NCBI RefSeq assembly: GCF_008120935.1
Contig: NZ_RDBO01000077.1
Location: 1,027,042 to 1,063,116 of the forward strand
Length of the DNA stretch: 36,075 nt
Origin: Streptomyces sp. sk2.1
Lineage (GTDB): Bacteria > Actinomycetota > Actinomycetes > Streptomycetales > Streptomycetaceae
Direction of reading: 5' to 3'
How positions within the stretch are numbered: position 1 is the stretch's first letter; every line of letters starts with the position of its first letter. The notes under the pieces are model-generated. The model was not told where the DNA came from, did not search any database, and was given only the letters and a program-made list of their open reading frames with translations. Shown piece after piece: positions 8,026 to 15,165 of this stretch. The position numbers and the translations under genes are program-made.

Positions 8026-9687
8026 TCAGTGCTGCTGCTGGGAGAGCCGGAACACGTCCGCGGCGAGCCGGGTGGCGGCCTCCCTGGTCGCGTGCGCCAG
8101 GAGTTCGGTGCGGATCTCGCCGCCGGCCGCCAGGTGCCGGTCGTACGGCAGGACCTGGACGCTCGCCCCGGTGGCCTCCAGCTTCTTCGCCGCCTCGTCG
8201 AGGTCGAGCCCGGGGTGCGGCACCAGTTCGCTGAGCACGACGACCGTGCCGGCGATCACGTGCCGGGGCAGCGACTGCATCCACTGGAGCACCGCGTACG
8301 TGCTGGTGACGCCCTCCAGCGTGGCGGGGGCGGCCAGCACCCGGGCCTGGGCGGCGGACAGCGCGACGCGGGCGACCTCGGCGGGCAGCGTCTCGCAGTC
8401 GACGACGGTGACGCCGAAGTAGCGGCGCAGCGACACCATGACCCGCTCGTACGCCCGGCTGTCCAGCATCGCGCCGATCTGGCCCTGGCTGCCGGGCAGC
8501 AGCCAGGCGTTGCCGGGGAGCTGGACGAGGTAGCCGGTGATGTCGAGCAGCGACATCTGCGGCTCGATGATGCCCGCGAGGTCCCCGGTGGTCCAGCGCA
8601 GCGTCTCGGCGCCGAGCCGCAGCGGCAGCGAACCGAGCGCCGGGTCGGCCTCGACGAGGAGGACCGGGTCCTGGCGGTAGTGCGCGTAGGTGGCGCCGAG
8701 CAGCGCGGCGACGGTGGACTTGCCCGCGCCGCCCCGGATGGAGGTGACGGCGATCTGCCGGCCGGTGGTCACGGGCTGCTGGAGCGTCTCGGCGGTGGCG
8801 GTGGTCCTGGCCACCTCGCGCGCGGCCGACGAGGACACGCTCACCCGCAGGGCGCGCGCGGCCCGCGCGGTGAACGGCTCCCCGCGCCGGGCCTTGAGCC
8901 CGACGGCGGCCAGACTCCGGTCCACGACGGGCCGGGAGTCGGGGGTGTGGTGCGAGCGGGTGCCCGGCTTGTACGCGGCGGCCTGGTCCGGGGCCTGGTT
9001 CTGCTGCGGCTGCCCGACGGCGTGCGCGGCCACCGCCTGCTGCTGTTCCTGGTAGCCGGGGTGCTGCTGGGGCTGGGCCTGGGCCTGGGGCGCCTGCTGT
9101 TCCTGGCGGCCCGCGTACGGGACGGCCTGCGGCTGCTCCTGGTACCCGGCATACGCGGCCTGCTGCTGTCCCTGATACCCGGCGTGCTGCTGGGAGTGCT
9201 GGGGCTGGGCCTGGAGTGCCTGCTGTTCCTGATATCCGGCGTACTGCTGAGGCTGGGGCTGGGGCTGGGGTGCCTGCTGTTCCTGGTACCCGGCGTACTG
9301 CTGGGCCTGGGCCTGCTGGGGCTGGCCTTGTGGCGCCTGCTGTTCCTGGTACCCGGCGTACTGCTGGGGCTGCTGGTGCGTGCCGTACGCCTGACCACCC
9401 TGGCCGTACGCCTGACCGCCTTGGTCGTACGCCTGGTCCTGCTGACCGTACGCCTGGTCCTGGGCGGGAACGCCGTATGCCTGGTTCTGCGCGGCAGCGC
9501 CGTACGCGGACTGTCCCTGGACCTGGCCCTGCGCGGGGGTGCCGTACGCCTGCTGCCCCTGGGCCTGGGCCTGTTCCTGCGCGGGGGTGCCGTACCCCTG
9601 GCCGCCGGAGCCCTGCGCGCCCTCCGGGGCGGAGCCGCTCCTCATGGCGCGCAGCACATCGCCCTGCCAGTTGTCTTCGTTCGGCAT
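8026..9687 (-). CDS. MinD/ParA-like ATPase with Gln-rich repeat domain (EspI-like)
   Basis: 553 residues. Residues 1-25 are a conserved-looking head (MPNEDNWQGD), about 30-235 are a disordered Gln/Ala/Tyr/Gly-rich repeat region, and about 305-553 are a SIMIBI ATPase of the MinD/ParA type. The deviant Walker A is IRGGAGKST (317-325): the signature Lys of the usual KGGxGK motif is Arg here. A Walker A' region EADPALGSLPLRL follows near 346-358. Similar proteins with a low-complexity head (EspI in mycobacteria) occur in ESX loci and regulate or gate secretion in response to ATP. The ATG at 9687 has GAAGGG about 6 nt upstream, and longer frames upstream run into eccD. It lies between eccD and eccC on the same strand. 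The assignment to EspI is by architecture and context, not by close sequence identity. Confidence 0.85.
   Translation of the reverse strand: MPNEDNWQGDVLRAMRSGSAPEGAQGSGGQGYGTPAQEQAQAQGQQAYGTPAQGQVQGQSAYGAAAQNQAYGVPAQDQAYGQQDQAYDQGGQAYGQGGQAYGTHQQPQQYAGYQEQQAPQGQPQQAQAQQYAGYQEQQAPQPQPQPQQYAGYQEQQALQAQPQHSQQHAGYQGQQQAAYAGYQEQPQAVPYAGRQEQQAPQAQAQPQQHPGYQEQQQAVAAHAVGQPQQNQAPDQAAAYKPGTRSHHTPDSRPVVDRSLAAVGLKARRGEPFTARAARALRVSVSSSAAREVARTTATAETLQQPVTTGRQIAVTSIRGGAGKSTVAALLGATYAHYRQDPVLLVEADPALGSLPLRLGAETLRWTTGDLAGIIEPQMSLLDITGYLVQLPGNAWLLPGSQGQIGAMLDSRAYERVMVSLRRYFGVTVVDCETLPAEVARVALSAAQARVLAAPATLEGVTSTYAVLQWMQSLPRHVIAGTVVVLSELVPHPGLDLDEAAKKLEATGASVQVLPYDRHLAAGGEIRTELLAHATREAATRLAADVFRLSQQQH
9037..9366 (-). 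repeat. Degenerate Gln-rich repeats (YAGYQEQQ)
   Basis: Seven imperfect copies of a unit centred on YAGYQEQQ, each followed by a variable Gln/Pro/Ala linker, fall in residues 108-217 of the MinD-like ATPase. A second family, QAYGxPAQxQ/GQ, fills residues 46-103 (about 9379-9552). Unit spacing is irregular (12-22 residues), so the array is old or under loose selection. Confidence 0.85.
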
Positions 9688-9740
9688 GTCTGCCCTTCTT
9701 TTTCGCCCTGCTGCCCCGCCGGGAGCACCTGCGAGTCGAC

Positions 9741-11114
9741 TCAGAACTTGTTGAGCAGCTGTCCGTACACGCCGAACACACCGACGGCGAGCGGGAACAG
9801 CCCCACCACACCGATGGATTCGACCAGATCGGCCATGCGCCGCAGCCGGACCTGCACGTGCTCGGGCGGCTGCACCGCCAGGACGAGCAGCGGCAGCACC
9901 GCGGCCACGCACAGCAGGGCGAGCGGTCCGGCGCCCCCGGCGTGCTGCATCCACAGCATGACCAGACGCACGACCAGGACCGCCGCGGCGGCGAAGAGCG
10001 CCACGACCTCGGCGACCAGCGGGAAGGCCCGCGCCCGCGAGAGCAGCACGAGGGCCACCAGCGAGGGGAGCGCCACGGTCCACACGGACGGCTTGTCGGC
10101 CAGGGTCAGCAGCCAGCCGCCGGCCACGGCGGAGACCGCGGTGACCACGGTCGCGAGGGCGAGACCGCGGTGGGTGGCCGCCAGCGCGTTGCCCACCTGG
10201 TGCCGGCTGACGGAGGTGCCGCCGGAGCGGCGGTCGTCGAGCGCGGTGAGCCCGGACGCCGCCAGGGCGAGCCGGGGGAGCAGGCCGAGCAGGACGACGG
10301 AGAAGACGGCCATCACCGCGCCGAGCCGGGCCAGGTCGCCCTGGACCGCGGCGACGACCTCCCACACCACGGTGATCACGGCGGTGGCGGCGGCCCCGAT
10401 GAGCCCGCCCCGGCCGAGCGGCGAGAAGTAGCCGAGGAGCACCAGCGTCAGGGCCAGCGCCCCGGCCACGGCGGCCAGTCGGGCGGTGCCCGCCCAGTCG
10501 TAGGCGTCCGCGGCGGTCCAGGCGGTGAGGATGCCGAGACTGCCGGAGGCGAGCAGGAGCGCGGTCGCCAGCCCCCGGTTCCCCCGGCCGATCTTCGCGA
10601 TGAGCGCACCGGCCGCCAGCAGGACGAACGTGGCGACCGCGAGGACGCTGCTCAGGGCGTCCAGGGCGAACTCACGACGGGCGAGCAGCGCGGCGACCAC
10701 AGCGAAGGCCACGGAGGCCACGCCCGCACTGGTCCGGCGCGCGGAGGGGCGCCAGCGCCAGGTCTGCAGATCGAGGTCGTCGGCCACCAGGTCGGTGACG
10801 TCGTGCACGACCGGGGCGGGGGGTGCGGAGTGGGCCCGGACGAGCCGGAGCACGGCACCGTCCGCGATCCCCACCGAGGACAGCGTGCTGTCGTGCGGCA
10901 GCGCGGAACCGTCCGAAGTGATCAACTGCCGTGTCATCGGGCGTGCCGCGGCCCGGTCGTCCAGCAACTGCAGAATGTCCGGCAGCAGCTGCCCGATCGG
11001 GGTATCGGACGGCAGGACGATATCGGCCCGGCGTCGCTCACCGACCAGGGTCACCCGGCTGAGCTGCGCTCGGGAAGTCGTTGCTGTGCTCACCACTTGA
11101 CGGGAACCTATCAT
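9741..11114 (-). CDS. eccD: Type VII secretion integral membrane protein EccD
   Basis: 457 residues. The N-terminal 15-95 have the ubiquitin-like (YukD) fold pattern of EccD, with sequence such as LSRVTLVGERRRADIVLPSD. From about 125 on there are eleven hydrophobic segments, the usual EccD membrane domain, which dimerises and forms the vestibule of the ESX pore. The start is uncertain: ATG 11114 has no ribosome site, and GTG codons at 11096 and 11093 (giving VSTATTSRAQ) are also plausible. It lies 102 bp downstream of the small membrane protein and 53 bp upstream of the MinD-like gene, in the same direction. No EccB or EccE gene is next to it, unlike mycobacterial ESX loci. Confidence 0.92.
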   Translation of the reverse strand: MIGSRQVVSTATTSRAQLSRVTLVGERRRADIVLPSDTPIGQLLPDILQLLDDRAAARPMTRQLITSDGSALPHDSTLSSVGIADGAVLRLVRAHSAPPAPVVHDVTDLVADDLDLQTWRWRPSARRTSAGVASVAFAVVAALLARREFALDALSSVLAVATFVLLAAGALIAKIGRGNRGLATALLLASGSLGILTAWTAADAYDWAGTARLAAVAGALALTLVLLGYFSPLGRGGLIGAAATAVITVVWEVVAAVQGDLARLGAVMAVFSVVLLGLLPRLALAASGLTALDDRRSGGTSVSRHQVGNALAATHRGLALATVVTAVSAVAGGWLLTLADKPSVWTVALPSLVALVLLSRARAFPLVAEVVALFAAAAVLVVRLVMLWMQHAGGAGPLALLCVAAVLPLLVLAVQPPEHVQVRLRRMADLVESIGVVGLFPLAVGVFGVYGQLLNKF

Positions 11115-11216
11115 CGCGACGTTTGAGGAGTCGGGCAGCTTGGCGTGCCCATGCTACTAGCGCCTTCTCCGTCCCCTTTGCGGGGAACTCTTTCTCTATT
11201 TTCCGGAATTAGAGAT

Positions 11217-11528
11217 TCACTGGGGATTCTTCGTCGATTCCCCGGTTTTATCCGGTTGCGCCGTTTTCGTCGGCTGCTGGTACTGCTGTTCCTGGCGCTG
11301 CTGCTTCTGCTGCTCGGCCTTCTGTTTCTCCATCATGTTCTGGATGAAGGACCATCCCACGCACCCCGCGCACAGCACGGCGGTGATGGCGATCCCCGCG
11401 AACACCTTCCCGAGCCGTTCGTCGGCCGTGCGTCGTGCCCGCTGCGCGCCGAACAGCAGCGCGTCCCGCATCCTGCGCCGGCGGACCGCCACCGACTCCA
11501 GGAGCTGGCTGTCGTAATCCCGTGCCAT
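11217..11528 (-). CDS. Small single-pass membrane protein of the type VII locus
   Basis: 103 residues. A basic N-terminus (about 1-40, Arg-rich, predicted cytosolic) is followed by one membrane helix at 41-65 (KVFAGIAITAVLCAGCVGW) and a Gln/Lys-rich, disordered outer tail (66-103). I recognise no named family; a small protein of this build is common beside eccD in Streptomyces. The ATG at 11528 is preferred because the frame upstream to 11645 shows no homologous-looking sequence. A weak GGACG site precedes it. It is the first gene after a 191-bp gap, so a promoter for the secretion operon may lie at 11530-11719. A possible subunit or assembly factor of the membrane complex. Confidence 0.75.
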   Translation of the reverse strand: MARDYDSQLLESVAVRRRRMRDALLFGAQRARRTADERLGKVFAGIAITAVLCAGCVGWSFIQNMMEKQKAEQQKQQRQEQQYQQPTKTAQPDKTGESTKNPQ

Positions 11529-11719
11529 TCGTCTCGTCGTCCGTTGCCTCAGTCGTACGTTGCGTCGGTCATACGTCGCGTCGGTCCCGGTCGCTCGGCC
11601 GACGGCGCACCATACGGGAATCCCCCTGATTAACTCCTGAAACATAGAGCATGTGCGATCGGGCAGTACAGCCCGGGTCGGAGCGTGAGCGGGCCCGGTG
11701 AACGGGCATTACGTGTTCG
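11529..11719 (-). promoter_or_regulatory. Candidate promoter region of the type VII core operon
   Basis: 191-bp gap upstream of the small membrane protein. On the minus strand TGTACT and TATGTT hexamers are 18 bp apart near 11640-11675, a possible sigma-70 type pair. The evidence is weak: no conserved operator is visible, and the preceding genes run in the same direction. Confidence 0.25.
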
Positions 11720-12514
11720 TTACGGAATGCCGAAGGAACCGTCGCACGCCGCCTCGTACCAGGCGCACAACGACCCGGCCACGGCGTCGAGCAGGCCGTC
11801 GCCCGCGGCCTGCGCGATCGTCCCGTCGCAGAACCGCTCCCCGCGCACCACGGCCGTGGCCGCGCGCACCGCGTCGGCCGGACCCAGCCGGCCGTCGGCG
11901 GGCACGACCGGCGGCGGGTTGTCCCGCCACAGATAGGCGGGCGTCACCGCGCCGACGGCGGACAGCGCGCCCACCAGCCGCCGGAGCCGCTCGCCGTACA
12001 GCGGGTAGCTCATCCGCCGGGTGCCGTCGGGCTGCTTCCCGCCCTCGGACCACCGCACGTCGCGGTCCTCGTCCGTGAGCGCGGCGTGCGCCTCCCGCAG
12101 CTCGCGCCACGCGTCGGCGTTCCCTCGGTCGAGCCGCTCCACCAGACGCCGGTCGTCGGCCCCGGTCACGACACGGGCCAGCTCCTTCAGGGCGTCCAGG
12201 GAGGGAGCCGTGGACAGGGAACCCGGCACGACCCGGCCGACGGCCCCCGGCCCCGTACCGCCCGCCAGCTCGGCGAGGGCGGCCGTGGGAGCGAGCCCCC
12301 GCGCCCTGGCCTCCCCGAGCCTCCCGGACCACACGACCCCGTCACCGACCCCGGCCGCGTCACCGGCCGGCCGCAGACACCAACCGGCCGCGTCGTCCTC
12401 GTCGTTGGCCCACAGATACCCCATGACCCCACCCCGCGCGTCGGCGACGGTGAGATACCGGACCGGCCTGCCGGTCGTGCCGCGGTAACGCGGTGCGTCG
12501 GCCTGGTTCGCCAT
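11720..12514 (-). CDS. Two-domain protein: immunity/adaptor-like head plus DUF6508-like tail
   Basis: 264 residues, soluble. The first 110 or so residues are paralogous to the whole of the 132-residue protein at 12962-13360: GYLWANDEDDAAGWC here against GYVWANDEGDAAGWV there, then a shared 'lrdAKARGlaPtALLAEL' stretch and the ending VVPGS...APSLdalKEl. The rest (about 120-264) has the pattern YPLYGERLRRLVGAL, then RGERFCDGTIAQAAGDGLL, which I associate with DUF6508. The ATG at 12514 overlaps the TGA of the frame upstream (TGATG), suggesting translational coupling. Location just downstream of a polymorphic toxin makes an immunity or substrate-adaptor role likely, but no function is proven. Confidence 0.75.
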   Translation of the reverse strand: MANQADAPRYRGTTGRPVRYLTVADARGGVMGYLWANDEDDAAGWCLRPAGDAAGVGDGVVWSGRLGEARARGLAPTAALAELAGGTGPGAVGRVVPGSLSTAPSLDALKELARVVTGADDRRLVERLDRGNADAWRELREAHAALTDEDRDVRWSEGGKQPDGTRRMSYPLYGERLRRLVGALSAVGAVTPAYLWRDNPPPVVPADGRLGPADAVRAATAVVRGERFCDGTIAQAAGDGLLDAVAGSLCAWYEAACDGSFGIP

Positions 12515-12947
12515 CACTCGTTCCTGTCTCGGGCCGCTCGGCCGTCGGCCTGTCGGGAGTCGGTGGGTTCCTTCACCGCCGACTCGATGAATGCGGCGGC
12601 TTCCCGCTCGGAGATCTGTACGCGGCCGATGTCGTCGCGCCCGAGTCCGTGGCGCCCGAGTCCGTGGCGCCCGAGGCACTCCGTCGGCTCCCGGCGAAGA
12701 CCACGGGTGAGAAGACCTCGTCGTGCGTCTCGGCCTTCCTGTCGACGAGACACCGCCGCAGGACGCCGCGCGGGCTGTTGCGCGGACGTCCCTCACCGGC
12801 CTTCGCGCAGTACGTGATCCTGCCGACCGCCCCGGCGTCGAGGGCGTCGAGGCCGCCCGTACCGGTCGACCGCGCGCAACCGCTCCAGGACCGCGCGTGG
12901 CGGCTCAGTACTCGCCCCGGACCACATCCCCCGTACGTGTCATGGGT
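12514..12947 (-). pseudogene. Frameshifted remnant of a small gene
   Basis: Between the two paralogous genes there is protein-like sequence, but it changes frame several times. It begins at ATG 12943-12945 region as MTRTGDVVRGEY and hits TGA. A second frame gives EPPRAVLERLRAVDRYGRP. A third gives LDALDAGAVGRITYCAKAG to DEVFSPVVF. The second frame then resumes as REPTECLGRHG to ISEREAAAFIESAV and ends at the TGA that overlaps the next gene's ATG. At least two compensating frameshifts and one nonsense codon are needed to read it as one protein of about 140 residues. A 79-codon frame from GTG 12753 to 12514 could still be translated. I do not recognise the family. Assembly errors in G+C-rich sequence are an alternative. 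Confidence 0.5.
12637..12675. repeat. 15-bp tandem repeat inside the frameshifted remnant
   Basis: Two perfect copies of GCGCCCGAGTCCGTG (12637-12651, 12652-12666) and the first nine bases of a third. On the minus strand it encodes repeated GLGRH in the frame that ends the remnant. In-frame duplication of five codons, probably by slippage. Confidence 0.85.
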
Positions 12948-12961
12948 GTCGAGGCGGGACC

Positions 12962-13360
12962 TCAGCCCCCGCTCACCATTTCCTTGAACTCGGCGAGCGA
13001 CGGAGCCTCGGCGGACGAGCCGGGCACGACACCGCTGCCCTTGATGTCGCTCGTGTCCCGGATCAGTTCGGCGAGCAGGGCGGTGGGGGTGATTCCGCGG
13101 GCCTTCGCGTCGCGCAGCTTCCTGAGCCACGCGGCTCCGGCGTTGATCGCGGCGGCGCCCAGCCCCGGTGGCGTCACCCAGCCCGCGGCGTCGCCCTCGT
13201 CATTGGCCCACACGTAGCCGATCACCACGCCGTCGCTGTCGGCGACCCGCACGTACTGCACGGGCCCCCGCGCGACGCGGTTGTAGCGGGGCGGTCCGGC
13301 GACCCGCTTGAGCTGCATGTCTTCCTCGAAGCGCGGATTGGGTCGGTTCTCGCTGGTCAT
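12962..13360 (-). CDS. Candidate immunity or adaptor protein for the ADP-ribosyltransferase toxin
   Basis: 132 residues, soluble, with no membrane segment. It shares its whole length with the head of the protein at 11720-12514 (WANDEGDAAGW core, helical AKARGITPTALLAEL, and a VVPGSSAEAPSLAEFKE end). The ATG at 13360 is chosen because GAGGAAG lies 5-6 nt upstream. A GTG at 13378 would overlap the toxin stop as GTGA and add six residues. It follows the toxin gene directly on the same strand, the usual place of an immunity gene in polymorphic toxin loci. Small proteins with this core are, to my memory, common beside type VII genes in Streptomyces, so a general chaperone or adaptor role is an alternative to specific immunity. 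Confidence 0.7.
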   Translation of the reverse strand: MTSENRPNPRFEEDMQLKRVAGPPRYNRVARGPVQYVRVADSDGVVIGYVWANDEGDAAGWVTPPGLGAAAINAGAAWLRKLRDAKARGITPTALLAELIRDTSDIKGSGVVPGSSAEAPSLAEFKEMVSGG

Positions 13361-13374
13361 GCACTCTTCCTCTG

Positions 13375-15159
13375 TCACCGCGGCAGGATCTCGCCGTACA
13401 CCTGGGCCTGTCCCGCCTCGTCCACGAAGACCCGGGTCACTCGGTACTCCGAGCCGCGTCCGAGAAGGATCTCACGCTCGGTCACGCCGTAATGACTGAC
13501 CTTCTCCAGCCACAGAGCGGGCGTTCCCTTGGGGACCCGCAGGTGAAGGATGGCGTCCTTGCCCGCGAAGCTGGGTACCGGGTGGTTGCCGAGCGATGTG
13601 GACAGGTAGCCCTCGTCGCCGTACGTCCCGCCCATCATTTCGAGGGGCGAGTCGAGGTCGAGGTGCCCGATGCCCGTACCGCGCACCACCATGACGTCCT
13701 GGGGCACGGGACGGGTCGACATCACCCGGTCCATCTCGCTGATGTCGTGCAGCACCTCCGGCCTGGGCCCGTAATGGGGGTCGTTCCGCAGGTAGCCGTT
13801 CATGTCCTTGTACGAAGGGAACGAGTCACCCGTGTAATCCCGGAGTGCCTGCTGCGCGGACGGGTCCAGATTGTCCACGTAGTCGTTCCAGTAGTCCCGG
13901 CCGTACTGGACGGCATCGAAGTCGTCCGCGAACGGCACGGTGCCGTCGGTGAGTTCGGCGGCGGCGACCCGGTGCTTCTCGGCAGTGGAGAGCGCGTCGA
14001 AATCGGCTTCCGACACATGCGGCTTGTACGTGAAGTCGTCCGGCGAGGCTCCCGTACCCGACCCGTCCGGGTCGTGGTGGCCGCCGGGCGGGGTGCCGTC
14101 GTCGGCGCCGTGGGCGATGTCGTCGGCGGTGCCGTGCGGGTCGAAGTGGTTGCCGGGGTTGTTGGGGTCACCCGTGTGCGCCGCGTCGTCGGTGTGGCCG
14201 GCCGCGTCGTCCGTGTGCCCGCCGTACGGGTTGTCGTGCCCGCCGTTGTGCGGGGTGCCGGGGCCGTCGTTGTGCGGGGTGTGCGGGGCGTCCGGTGCGT
14301 GCGGGTTGGTGCCGGGCAGGTCGTGGCCGGGGCCGTGGAACCCGTTGGGCGGCAGGTTGTGCCCCGGGGTGGTGGGGAAGTGGTCGGTGGGAACGTGGCT
14401 GCTGACACCGGGGACGTGGTTGCCGCCCGGGACGTGGCTCCCCGGGCCGTACGACACGTTGTCGAAGCCGCCGCCGGGCGGGTACGACGGCATGTCGGGG
14501 ATGCCGTTCCCCGCGTGCACGCCCGTCGGCACCGGCTGCTGGATCTGCCAGGACGTCGGCAGGCCCGAGGTGCCGGGGACGGTGTCGTGCGGGATCGGAG
14601 TCGTGTCGACCACGCCGTTCGGGGCGATCAGGTTCCCGTTGGGGTCCAGGAGGCGGCCGTCGGGCAACTGCACCGAACCGTCCGGGAGTTTGGGGATTTC
14701 GATGTTCTCGATGCCCTTGAGGCCCTTGGTGATGTCGCCGATCTTGGACAGGCCGCTTCCGGCGCCCTTGGCGATGTAGGTCATGGGGTCGATGAACTTG
14801 CCGGTCTTGCCGGCGACGGAGAGGACCTTGGCGACGGCTCCGGCCTTGCCGGCTCCGGCCGCCGCGCCGCCGGCGCCGCCGGTGAAGACGGTGGTCAGGA
14901 CGTTGAAGGTGACCGCTCCGGCGGCGCGGCCGGGGTTCTTGCCCCATTCGTCCCAGGCGACCAGGGCCTTGCCGGTCTCCTTCATCGCGGTGCGTGAGTC
15001 GCGGAGCCAGGAGGGGAGTTTGTCGTCGGGCAGGGTCCAGAACAGGGCGCCTGCTCCGGGGACGGCGGAGATGACGAGGCCGGTGGCGAGCTGGGCCAGG
15101 CCCTTCCAGGCCTGTCCCATGGCTTCCCAGCCGCCGAAGCCGACCAGGGTGCCCAGGCC
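13375..15159 (-). CDS. Polymorphic toxin, 5'-truncated, with C-terminal ADP-ribosyltransferase domain
   Basis: Open for about 595 codons up to the junction at ~15160; the first ATG is at 15120 (581 residues from there). Residues 1-120 are an Ala/Gly-rich helical pretoxin region (GRAAGAVTFNVLTTVFTGG) found in streptomycete type VII polymorphic toxins. About 215-360 is a His/Pro/Gly/Asp-rich linker. The last 200 or so residues are an ADP-ribosyltransferase exoenzyme domain with the complete R-S-E signature: Arg480 (VVRGTG), STS 507-509 (GYLSTSL) and the E-x-E pair 548/550 (EREILL), the form typical of arginine-modifying enzymes such as VIP2/iota toxin. It would transfer ADP-ribose from NAD+ to a protein target. 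The N-terminal secretion half (WXG100-like/helical) is missing: the homology stops at VGLGTLVGFGGWEAM and reads into the antisense of the neighbouring gene. No ribosome site precedes ATG 15120. The following immunity-like gene is coupled to its stop. Confidence 0.8.
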   Translation of the reverse strand, partial: GLGTLVGFGGWEAMGQAWKGLAQLATGLVISAVPGAGALFWTLPDDKLPSWLRDSRTAMKETGKALVAWDEWGKNPGRAAGAVTFNVLTTVFTGGAGGAAAGAGKAGAVAKVLSVAGKTGKFIDPMTYIAKGAGSGLSKIGDITKGLKGIENIEIPKLPDGSVQLPDGRLLDPNGNLIAPNGVVDTTPIPHDTVPGTSGLPTSWQIQQPVPTGVHAGNGIPDMPSYPPGGGFDNVSYGPGSHVPGGNHVPGVSSHVPTDHFPTTPGHNLPPNGFHGPGHDLPGTNPHAPDAPHTPHNDGPGTPHNGGHDNPYGGHTDDAAGHTDDAAHTGDPNNPGNHFDPHGTADDIAHGADDGTPPGGHHDPDGSGTGASPDDFTYKPHVSEADFDALSTAEKHRVAAAELTDGTVPFADDFDAVQYGRDYWNDYVDNLDPSAQQALRDYTGDSFPSYKDMNGYLRNDPHYGPRPEVLHDISEMDRVMSTRPVPQDVMVVRGTGIGHLDLDSPLEMMGGTYGDEGYLSTSLGNHPVPSFAGKDAILHLRVPKGTPALWLEKVSHYGVTEREILLGRGSEYRVTRVFVDEAGQAQVYGEILPR

Positions 15160-15165
15160 CACCCC
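15155..15165. other. Head-to-head junction of two 5'-truncated genes
   Basis: Left of about 15160 the minus strand encodes toxin sequence (GLGTLVGFGGWEA). Right of it the plus strand encodes a Pro/Tyr-rich N-terminus (HPYPGPYPPPGQPYG). The two coding regions abut with no promoter, ribosome site or start codon for either gene. The plus frame has no ATG, GTG or TTG from about 15000 to 15309. This marks a deletion, inversion or assembly join; position is accurate to about 10 bp. Confidence 0.75.

Noticed and set aside
2336..8422. A very long plus-strand open frame (over 2000 codons) opposite eccC and its neighbours
   Set aside because: It is the shadow produced by extreme third-position G+C. 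The minus strand has clear EccC and DUF6177-type proteins, while this frame has Arg/Gly/Gln-rich sequence without domains.
11171..11187. TCCCC...GGGGA stem-loop after the small membrane-protein gene
   Set aside because: Only 5 bp, no T run; too weak to call as a terminator.
12573..13130. A single 185-codon minus-strand gene
   Set aside because: Its first part is antisense-frame overlap with the immunity-like gene; only the middle part looks coding, better explained as one piece of a frameshifted relic.
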